A DNA stretch of 7,864 bases from Alphaproteobacteria bacterium (GTDB lineage Bacteria; Pseudomonadota; Alphaproteobacteria; RF32; CAG-239). Shown in pieces: positions 1-5,363 of this stretch; position 1 is the stretch's first letter; every line of letters begins with the position of its first letter. Location: positions 1 through 7,864 of the forward strand of contig JAFYWO010000002.1 in NCBI GenBank assembly GCA_017557925.1, in the 5' to 3' direction. The position numbers and the translations under genes are program-made. Under the pieces are notes generated by a model, which was given only the letters and a program-made list of their open reading frames with translations, searched no databases and was not told where the DNA came from.

Positions 1-224
1 ATACTTTTTAGTTCTGTTCCTTCTTTTAGCGGACTTTTACATTCAAGCGCAGCAGTTGCAAAAAGCAACTTATTTATCATTATACCTTTACTGCCTTCTG
101 AGGTATTTTCCGTAATATATATAACAGAATTGTCATATATATCGTCGCTATCTTGTCCTATATATACAAGGAGCTTTCCCATAAGACTTGAATTATTTTC
201 TTTTTCAGATAGCTTTTTATTCAT
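1..224 (-). CDS. yqgE: YqgE/AlgH family protein, 5' part only
   Basis: Reading the minus strand from the ATG at 224 gives 74 codons that run off the left edge without a stop. After about 14 polar residues comes L-M-G-K-L-L-V-Y-I-G, then D-N-S-V-I-Y-I-T-E-N and G-I-M-I-N-K. These correspond to the family's opening pattern: a G-x-x-L-[IV] strand, then R/N-S-V-[IV]-Y-[IL], then G-x-[VIM]-[IV]-N-[RK]. YqgE/AlgH (DUF179/UPF0301) is a widespread cytoplasmic protein of about 180-200 residues whose biochemical role is not settled; the old label 'transcriptional regulator' is weakly supported. About 40% of the protein should be visible. No clear Shine-Dalgarno precedes the ATG, and an in-frame Met at codon 15, just before the conserved block, is an alternative start. 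The gene is divergent from the DsbD-like gene. I recall YqgE lying beside DsbD-domain proteins in other alphaproteobacteria, which would make this an old neighbourhood; that is memory, not a search. Confidence 0.82.
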   Translation of the reverse strand, partial: MNKKLSEKENNSSLMGKLLVYIGQDSDDIYDNSVIYITENTSEGSKGIMINKLLFATAALECKSPLKEGTELKS

Positions 225-251
225 TGTTAACTGTGGCTTTCATATAAAAGA

Positions 252-280
252 TTGTTTACTTTTAGGTTTTATGGTAATAT
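252..280 (+). promoter_or_regulatory. Candidate promoter for the DsbD-like/hydF operon
   Basis: TTGTTT (252-257) and TAATAT (275-280) are separated by 17 bp on the plus strand. Matches to the sigma-70 hexamers are only 3 and 4 of 6, but the spacing is ideal. This is the best pair in the 98-bp gap upstream of the ATG at 323. It predicts a start near 287 and a leader of about 36 bases. It is weak and would be shared-space with the yqgE promoter. Confidence 0.3.
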
Positions 281-285
281 ATTTC

Positions 286-313
286 CTCATATCTTAATAT
301 TATTTTAAGTCAA
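286..313 (-). promoter_or_regulatory. Candidate promoter for yqgE
   Basis: On the minus strand TTGACT (313-308) is followed after 16 bp by TATGAG (291-286). The -35 matches 5 of 6 sigma-70 consensus bases and the -10 matches 4 of 6. Transcription would start near 279, leaving a leader of about 55 bases before the ATG at 224. In such AT-rich DNA chance matches are common, so this is tentative. It lies beside the plus-strand candidate promoter of the divergent gene. Confidence 0.35.
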
Positions 314-322
314 TAGTAAAAT

Positions 323-2929
323 ATGATGAAAAAGGTTATTTTTTATATAGTTGCTATTTTTTTTGTTTTCAACTCTCTTTGTGCTTTTGCTGATGAAGGG
401 GGAAAGACGGTTTTTAATAAAACAAAAACAAATTATATGGTGAAAAACTATAGTCAACCGGATACAGACACCAAAAATAAAGAATCTATTTTAAAAAGTA
501 ACAACTCTTTTGCAACCTTTCTTATTTTACCTTATTTGATTGACAGACTTTATCCTGAAGATGAAATATACGAAGATGATGTTACTTACTTTTTAAGTCA
601 GGTATATCCTAAAACGGATATAAAAAAATTAGATTATTTAGCAGATGTTTTCAGGGCCTTTGTTATTTCTAAAAGAGAATATAAAAAATTGATACAAGTT
701 TTTAAGCAACGCCTTAAAGCAAAAGAGTTTACCCCTAAAGATGCGCCGATTGTTGCAAAAGACGGTGAATTCTTATCTTATCAAGATGAATTTAATAAAA
801 CTTCTGTCGGTGATGAATATAATGTTTCCAACAACTTACATAAATATATAGAATATGCAAGCGGAGAATTGGGAAATCCTGTAAGAAGACGAGATAAAAA
901 CTTTATTGAATCCCCAGATGTTGATGAATTGGTTTTGGCAATTTTGGAGTTTGATATAAGAGGAATTGTAAATGCTATTTCTAAAATGCCTAAATTTAAT
1001 GATGGCTCGGCTGAAAAACCTTTTGTAGGAAAAAATGATTTAAGAGCCAGAATTTTGTTGGATACTTATAAATTGGGACAAGCAAAAAAAGTCTATGGAG
1101 TTATTGAAATAAATATACCTAAAGGGTTTTACATAAACGGCAATTTTGTTGATGAAAGCAAAAAGCCCTACTTTGTTTTGAAAGAAAATAAAGATGTGGC
1201 AAATAACATTAAAAGTTATCATTTTTATCAACCTATGGCTATCGGGGTGGAAAAAGACGGAATATCTAAAAGAGTCTTAGCCGGTGTCAGTCTTTTTCCT
1301 TTTGAGGTTGAAAGAGCAAACATTGATAAAGATATGTATATCGGAGGTGATTTTTATTTTGAACTTTGTAATGCAAAAGGTATGTGTGAGCCTTATAAGA
1401 CAGAACACGGTATTTGGCTTAGAAGTTCTCAAGATGACGCCCATTCCATTTACTATAACTATGTAACTCAGGCTCATACACATATTCCCAATACAAAGAT
1501 TAAAGAAGCTAAACTTCAAGATATATACTATGATAAAAAAAACAAAAAACTTGATGTTGTGATTGAAACCGATAAAAAGTTTAGCAATGTTGCCGTTATG
1601 GTTGAAGATGCAAATAAAACAAGTTTTATAAATCCAAGATACCAAATTCGTGATAATTTTATTGTCGCAAGTTTTGATGTTAATTTAGATAATGAAGATG
1701 TAAAAATTGATGAGGTAGGAGTTAGTGCCTCTTTTGATGATAATAAAGCCTTTAGAACAAAAAGTAATGTTGTTGAAGATGATAAATTCAGATTTATTAA
1801 AATCAGTTATTCTTTTAATAGTTTGTTTTGGTTGGGGCTTTTATTAAATTTATTGCCAGGTGTTTTTTATTTGATTATAAGGAATATCAGTTTAATTAGC
1901 GATAATACTGATGGTATTAAGGTATATTTCAGATTTGTATTTAATTTTGTTTTTGTGGCGATTTTGTTTGGTTTAGTAAATTTATTGTTTGGAATAAATA
2001 AGGGAATTATATACTTTTTCTTATTGGCTGTTATGATTGAAACATCTTTTATTATGCAATATTTAGGATATATGAATTTTTTATTATTCAGACCTTTTAA
2101 GAAGCTCTTAAAAAATGGTGCTGTATTAGGCGGATTTGCCGGAGTTGTTTTGTTCGGATTACCTTATATCGGAGTTGATTTATTTGGTATAATTTGGCAA
2201 ACAAGTGATATTGCTTATAGAACAGAATTATTTTCGGGATTTGTTTTAGGATTTATTGCACCTTCTTTTGTGGGAATATTGTTAAGATTAAAAGGTATAA
2301 AAACCAACTTAAATCTGAAAGCTTTTAATATGTTGTATAGTTTGGTTTATGTTTTGATTTGTCTTTGGTTTATATTTGTAAATTATGGGATATTGTGTCT
2401 TGTAATAACTTTGTTATGCCTTGTCGGATTAGTCAATATTTGGTATAATTACCCTATTTATGTCGGCAATCTTATTAAAGGAGATATTAAAACAGATTTT
2501 TACCGACAATTATTTTTGAAAACACAATATAAAACTCTTTTGATATTAAGCTTAATTTATTGTATTTTATGTTTTGGTATAAAATTAGGACAAAAACAGA
2601 AAGATTATATATTTGATGAAGTAAAAGTTAATAAAGTTATTGAAGATACCGTAAAAGACAGAGGGGCTATTCTTGTCGGTGTTGTTTCTAAATGGTCAAT
2701 TAAATATTTATTAGACAGAGTTATATTGCAAAAACACGAAAATTTGGGTTTAGATATACTTTTTGTTGATGCTTTTAATGAAATAAAAAGCGCAAAGTAT
2801 TGGCAAGACAGATATGATAAGCAAACAATACCTTTGTATGTTTTATTTACAAACAGGCATAAAAACGGATTGGTTTTGCCTGATAGTATAGGAGATATCA
2901 ACTTTTTTAAGGCTATAAAAAATCTTTAA
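323..2929 (+). CDS. DsbD/ScsB-type membrane protein lacking its membrane and thioredoxin active-site cysteines
   Basis: This encodes an 868-residue exported membrane protein. A signal peptide (1-23, likely cut after C-A-F-A) leads into an unrecognised region of about 210 residues. An N-terminal DsbD-like domain follows (about 240-370) with C349-N-A-K-G-M-C355, the same CX5C spacing as E. coli DsbD-alpha. A second beta-rich segment (about 385-490) resembles the ScsB ectodomain. Eight predicted membrane helices lie near 499-518, 535-557, 561-583, 600-624, 637-655, 668-686, 690-708 and 738-755. A thioredoxin-like domain ends the protein (about 770-868), with cis-Pro at P837 (T-I-P-L-Y). DsbD normally passes electrons from cytoplasmic thioredoxin through a membrane Cys pair and a C-terminal CxxC to its N-terminal domain. 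Here helix 1 reads N-L-L-P-G513, helix 5 reads A-P-S648, and the thioredoxin motif reads W-S792-I-K-Y795, so the known relay is absent. The frame is intact. Two ATGs (323, 326) are possible starts, and neither has a clear ribosome site. It ends 15 bp before hydF. Family assignment is solid; function is unknown. Confidence 0.85.
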   Translation: MMKKVIFYIVAIFFVFNSLCAFADEGGKTVFNKTKTNYMVKNYSQPDTDTKNKESILKSNNSFATFLILPYLIDRLYPEDEIYEDDVTYFLSQVYPKTDIKKLDYLADVFRAFVISKREYKKLIQVFKQRLKAKEFTPKDAPIVAKDGEFLSYQDEFNKTSVGDEYNVSNNLHKYIEYASGELGNPVRRRDKNFIESPDVDELVLAILEFDIRGIVNAISKMPKFNDGSAEKPFVGKNDLRARILLDTYKLGQAKKVYGVIEINIPKGFYINGNFVDESKKPYFVLKENKDVANNIKSYHFYQPMAIGVEKDGISKRVLAGVSLFPFEVERANIDKDMYIGGDFYFELCNAKGMCEPYKTEHGIWLRSSQDDAHSIYYNYVTQAHTHIPNTKIKEAKLQDIYYDKKNKKLDVVIETDKKFSNVAVMVEDANKTSFINPRYQIRDNFIVASFDVNLDNEDVKIDEVGVSASFDDNKAFRTKSNVVEDDKFRFIKISYSFNSLFWLGLLLNLLPGVFYLIIRNISLISDNTDGIKVYFRFVFNFVFVAILFGLVNLLFGINKGIIYFFLLAVMIETSFIMQYLGYMNFLLFRPFKKLLKNGAVLGGFAGVVLFGLPYIGVDLFGIIWQTSDIAYRTELFSGFVLGFIAPSFVGILLRLKGIKTNLNLKAFNMLYSLVYVLICLWFIFVNYGILCLVITLLCLVGLVNIWYNYPIYVGNLIKGDIKTDFYRQLFLKTQYKTLLILSLIYCILCFGIKLGQKQKDYIFDEVKVNKVIEDTVKDRGAILVGVVSKWSIKYLLDRVILQKHENLGLDILFVDAFNEIKSAKYWQDRYDKQTIPLYVLFTNRHKNGLVLPDSIGDINFFKAIKNL

Positions 2930-2944
2930 GAGAAAGGAGCTTAT

Positions 2945-4117
2945 ATGAATAATATTTTGCCTCACCAAGGACTTAGGAGTGTTGTTGCTATTATTGGTGA
3001 CACAAACTCCGGAAAATCTTTATTGATTAATAAATTAACAGGGCAAGATGTATCTATTGTATCAGACGTTAAGGGGACTACAACAGATGCTGTGTCTAAA
3101 GGATATGAACTTATCGGTTTTGGTGCAATCAGTTTTTATGATACTGCAGGATTTAATGATGACAGTGAGCTGGGACAAAAAAGAGTAAAAGCTACTAAAA
3201 AAGTAATTTACAAGTCTGATTTGGTTTTGGTTGTAGTCGGTAAAGATGGTTTAAGTAATGAATTAAAAAAAGAAATTGATGAATTAAAGCAAAAAGATAT
3301 TCCGTATATTATGGTCTATAATTTTATGGACGAGATAGAGTATAAAAAAGAAACTGACGGAATTATGATTTCTGCTAAAACCGGAGAGAATATTGAACTT
3401 TTAAGAGATGAAATTATTAAAAAACTTAAAAATATTGTTGTTGAACCGCCACTTATTGCCGATAAAATTTCTCAAGGTGATGTTGTGGTTTTAGTTACCC
3501 CTATTGATGAAGCTGCTCCTAAAGGCAGATTGATTATGCCTCAAGTTCAAACAATAAGAGAAGTGTTGGATAGTAATGGTATTGCTATTATTACCAAAGA
3601 AAATAAAATAGATGAAACCTTAAAAAAATTAAAAGATAAACCTTCTTTTGTAATTACGGATTCACAGGTTGTAAAAAAAGTTTCAGAAACGGTTGATGAA
3701 GATATTAAACTAACAACTTTTTCTACTTTATTTGCAAGATATAAAGGAGATTTCAAAGTATTATATGAAGGTGCAAATAAACTTGATGATTTAAAAGACG
3801 GTGACAAAATTTTAATAGCCGAAGGATGCGCTCACAGAGTTACTTGTAATGATATAGGACGAGTAAAGATTCCTAATATGATAAGGAATTATTCTAAGAA
3901 GGAATTAGTATTTGATGTTGTTTCGGGAGCTGATTTTAAGGATAATTTAGATGAGTATGCGCTGGTTATTCATTGTGGTGGATGTATGCTTAATCGTATG
4001 GAAATTATAAGGCGTATTCACGAATGTGTAAGAGCAAAAACAAAGATTACCAACTACGGAATGTTGATAAGTAAAATTCAGGGAGTTTTTGATAGAGTTG
4101 TCAAAGATTTGATATAA
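2945..4117 (+). CDS. hydF: [FeFe]-hydrogenase H-cluster maturation GTPase HydF
   Basis: HydF is the cytoplasmic GTPase scaffold on which the 2Fe subcluster of [FeFe] hydrogenase is completed, using products of the radical-SAM enzymes HydG and HydE, before transfer to the hydrogenase. The 390 residues are about full family length. The GTPase domain shows the P-loop G18-D-T-N-S-G-K-S25, G2 threonines in G44-T-T-T, G3 D66-T-A-G69 and G5 S143-A-K145. The G4 position is N126-F-M-D129 instead of the usual N-K-x-D. The C-terminal cluster-binding domain has C295-A-H297 and H343-C344-G-G-C347, the HydF CxH...HCxxC signature, inside recognisable blocks (D-I-G-R-V-K-I-P and H-C-G-G-C-M-L-N). All three ligand cysteines are present. 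A strong AAAGGAG site (2933-2939) lies 5 bp before the ATG. The gene follows the DsbD-like gene by 15 bp, so the two are probably co-transcribed. HydE, HydG and the hydrogenase are not in this window. Confidence 0.95.
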   Translation: MNNILPHQGLRSVVAIIGDTNSGKSLLINKLTGQDVSIVSDVKGTTTDAVSKGYELIGFGAISFYDTAGFNDDSELGQKRVKATKKVIYKSDLVLVVVGKDGLSNELKKEIDELKQKDIPYIMVYNFMDEIEYKKETDGIMISAKTGENIELLRDEIIKKLKNIVVEPPLIADKISQGDVVVLVTPIDEAAPKGRLIMPQVQTIREVLDSNGIAIITKENKIDETLKKLKDKPSFVITDSQVVKKVSETVDEDIKLTTFSTLFARYKGDFKVLYEGANKLDDLKDGDKILIAEGCAHRVTCNDIGRVKIPNMIRNYSKKELVFDVVSGADFKDNLDEYALVIHCGGCMLNRMEIIRRIHECVRAKTKITNYGMLISKIQGVFDRVVKDLI

Positions 4118-4125
4118 AAAAGTAA

Positions 4126-4144
4126 AGGGCGGAATAATCGCCCT
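4126..4144. terminator. Shared bidirectional terminator between convergent genes
   Basis: AGGGCG (4126-4131) and CGCCCT (4139-4144) form a perfect 6-bp stem around a 7-base loop. On the plus strand it is followed by a T-rich run (4145-4159). On the minus strand it is followed by a T-tract, the complement of the A-run at 4116-4121. It starts 8 bp after the hydF stop and lies 6 bp past the stop of the convergent gene. It can therefore end transcription from both sides. Confidence 0.8.
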
Positions 4145-4150
4145 ATTTTA

Positions 4151-4759
4151 TTATTTTTTGCTTTCGTATTTTACTTTTTGTTTAATGATAAGAGTTATTT
4201 TTTCTCGGTCTTCTTTTTTCATGGCATACAATGGGATAGAAAACGGAGTAAATATGTTATTTTTACACATTTTTTGCATAAATGTAAGTTTATGAGTAAC
4301 ACCCTCTTTTACAATAAGCGCTATAGCGTATTGAGGATACAATAAATAATAAGATACTACTTCTTTTGCAACGGATATATCTTCCCATTTCAGCAGTTCA
4401 TTATGGTCTATGATTAATCCTTTGTCTGTTACAAGCGCCAATCGTTGAGGATAAATATATACCAATAAAGTCCCAAGTGTTGCAAAAATTGATAGAATAA
4501 GAACCACCGTTACACCTATTTTTAAATTTATTATACCTAAGTGTTGGCAGTAGATAAGTTTTAAAGAAATAAAAACCAAAAATATATTAAATACTAAAAA
4601 TTGTTTCAGTTTTTCAATATCATAATAAAAAGTTTCTTCCTTAAGTTCAAAAACATCTTTTGCGTTTTTTTTATTTTTAGTATTGATTGATTTTTGTGAT
4701 ACGGATTTTTTGCTTTTAGCTTTACTTGGTTTTGGAGATACAGATTTTTTCGTGGTCAT
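4151..4759 (-). CDS. Small two-helix membrane protein with Lys/Ser-rich N-terminal tail (unknown function)
   Basis: I do not recognise this gene. Starting at the ATG at 4759 it encodes 202 residues. Residues 1-38 are dominated by Lys, Ser and Thr, a disordered and strongly basic tail. Two hydrophobic helices follow (about 53-70 and 81-103) with a short connector, then a soluble C-terminal domain of about 95 residues. That domain alternates strands (R-L-A-L-V-T-D-K-G-L-I-I) with K-W-E-D-I and ends in a charged helix. The pattern of two helices followed by a 'this-is-how-the-residue-looks-at-the-membrane' strand set and a W-x-D-I turn resembles bacterial PH-like (YdbS/bPH2-type) membrane proteins; this is a fold-level impression only. 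The positive tail suggests the N-terminus stays in the cytoplasm. An in-frame ATG ten codons upstream (4789) lacks a ribosome site and was not chosen. The gene converges on hydF and diverges from the 96-residue secreted protein gene. Confidence 0.75.
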   Translation of the reverse strand: MTTKKSVSPKPSKAKSKKSVSQKSINTKNKKNAKDVFELKEETFYYDIEKLKQFLVFNIFLVFISLKLIYCQHLGIINLKIGVTVVLILSIFATLGTLLVYIYPQRLALVTDKGLIIDHNELLKWEDISVAKEVVSYYLLYPQYAIALIVKEGVTHKLTFMQKMCKNNIFTPFSIPLYAMKKEDREKITLIIKQKVKYESKK

Positions 4760-4767
4760 CTTGAAGG

Positions 4768-4774
4768 TCCTTTC
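4768..4774 (-). promoter_or_regulatory. Ribosome binding site fixing the start at 4759
   Basis: On the minus strand GAAAGGA sits 8 bases before the ATG at 4759. The upstream in-frame ATG at 4789 is preceded only by AT-rich sequence without any purine-rich site. This favours the shorter 202-residue product. Confidence 0.7.
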
Positions 4775-4791
4775 GTTCTTGTATGGCATAG

Positions 4792-4821
4792 TGTATAGTT
4801 TGAAATTTAAGATATAGTTAA
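4792..4821 (-). promoter_or_regulatory. Candidate promoter for the two-helix membrane protein gene
   Basis: On the minus strand TTAACT (4821-4816) and TATACA (4797-4792) are separated by 18 bp; each matches 4 of 6 consensus bases. Transcription would begin near 4785, between the two possible ATGs, which agrees with translation starting at 4759. A perfect TATAAT on the same strand at 4843-4838 is an alternative -10, but it has no good -35. Confidence 0.35.
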
Positions 4822-4851
4822 TTATTTATTGGGAGTGATTATAAAAAATAC

Positions 4852-4879
4852 TTGAAAAAAGTACTATATTTGTTATGTT
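4852..4879 (+). promoter_or_regulatory. Candidate promoter for the small secreted protein gene
   Basis: TTGAAA (4852-4857, 4 of 6) and TATGTT (4874-4879, 4 of 6) are separated by 16 bp. The predicted start near 4886 gives a leader of about 25 bases that contains the AAAGGAG ribosome site at 4897-4903. The -35 overlaps a small inverted repeat (TACTT at 4849-4853, AAGTA at 4859-4863). Confidence 0.45.
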
Positions 4880-4910
4880 CTTTGTGATGTAAAACTAAAG
4901 GAGTAAAAAA

Positions 4911-5201
4911 ATGAAAAAAATGTATTTTTTATTGACGGCATTGTTAATTTCGTTTAATGCAAATGCTTTGGACTTAACAACAATGGCTGTTAAAGTAAGC
5001 AGTGATGTTAATAAAACAACACAGGCTCTTGAGAATAAAAAAGCAGAACATAAAGCTAAAAAAGAAGAATACAAGGCAAAATCTAAAGCTAAAAAAGAAG
5101 AAATAAAAAATAAAATAAATGATAAGAAGAATGAAGCAAAAGCTTCTAAAAAAGAAGTTGAAGATTCTGTAAATAACCTGAAAGATGTTTTAGTTCTTTA
5201 A
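4911..5201 (+). CDS. Small secreted lysine-rich helical protein (unknown function)
   Basis: I do not recognise this 96-residue protein. Residues 1-19 form a clear Sec signal peptide: M-K-K, a hydrophobic core, and a cut site after A-N-A. The mature part of about 77 residues is almost entirely Lys, Glu, Ala, Asn, Asp and Ser, with no Pro, Cys, Trp or internal Gly, so it should be one long helix. From K48 it shows an 11-residue period: K-A-K-K-E-E-Y-K-A-K-S, then K-A-K-K-E-E-I-K-N-K-I, then a looser third copy. Eleven-residue periods are typical of surface-binding or right-handed coiled helices. The C-terminus becomes heptad-like and hydrophobic (V-N-N-L-K-D-V-L-V-L). A strong ribosome site (AAAGGAG) lies 7 bp before the ATG, and the gene has its own promoter and terminator, so it is probably well expressed. 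Likely periplasmic. Possible roles such as peptidoglycan or outer-membrane binding are only guesses. Confidence 0.8.
   Translation: MKKMYFLLTALLISFNANALDLTTMAVKVSSDVNKTTQALENKKAEHKAKKEEYKAKSKAKKEEIKNKINDKKNEAKASKKEVEDSVNNLKDVLVL
5052..5102 (+). repeat. 33-bp-period tandem repeat inside the small secreted protein gene
   Basis: An identical 18-base A-rich block starts at 5052 and again at 5085, exactly 33 bp apart. It encodes K-A-K-K-E-E each time. The repeat underlies the 11-residue period of the protein and suggests growth by internal duplication. A-rich codon bias could add to the apparent identity. Confidence 0.7.
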
Positions 5202-5235
5202 GCTTAAGACTGTAGTATTTTAGTATTTATAACCT

Positions 5236-5268
5236 AAAGGCTTTCGTTGTTGAAAGCCTTTTGTTGTT
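5236..5268 (+). terminator. Rho-independent terminator of the small secreted protein gene
   Basis: AAAGGCTTTC (5236-5245) and GAAAGCCTTT (5252-5261) form a perfect 10-bp stem with a 6-base loop, followed by TGTTGTT. It begins 35 bp after the stop codon at 5201. It separates this gene from the penicillin-binding protein gene. Confidence 0.85.
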
Positions 5269-5300
5269 ACTCCTTTTTTGGGTATAATAAAAAAATGAGG

Positions 5301-5329
5301 TTTACAAGAAAAGTTATAAAAAATATATT
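5301..5329 (+). promoter_or_regulatory. Promoter for the PBP1A gene
   Basis: TTTACA (5301-5306) and TATATT (5324-5329) each match 5 of 6 sigma-70 consensus bases and are 17 bp apart. Transcription would start near 5336, giving a leader of about 28 bases with the AAGGA ribosome site at 5353-5357. It lies after the upstream terminator, so the gene is probably transcribed on its own. Confidence 0.6.
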
Positions 5330-5363
5330 AGAGTAAATCTGACTATGTATTTAAGGAATTTTA

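Noticed and set aside
374..391. C20 of the DsbD-like protein as a lipoprotein lipobox cysteine
   Set aside because: The preceding residues are N-S-L, and Leu at -1 does not fit a lipobox; a signal peptidase I cut after A23 fits better.
1277..1645. Antisense open frames within the DsbD-like gene (also near 1040-1231 and 2605-2901)
   Set aside because: They lie opposite a well-supported coding frame, have Phe/Ile/Cys-rich composition typical of the complement of AT-rich coding sequence, and match no family I know.
4760..4789. Ten-codon N-terminal extension of the two-helix membrane protein from the ATG at 4789
   Set aside because: No ribosome site precedes 4789, while a good one precedes the ATG at 4759, and the best candidate promoter would start transcription after 4789.
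5283..5288. Perfect TATAAT upstream of the PBP1A gene
   Set aside because: Its -35 region falls in the terminator tail and matches poorly; the pair at 5301-5329 is better placed. A minor second promoter is not excluded.
5295..5336. 13-codon frame (M-R-F-T-R-K...) between the terminator and the PBP1A gene
   Set aside because: It has no ribosome site and overlaps the PBP1A promoter; probably chance.
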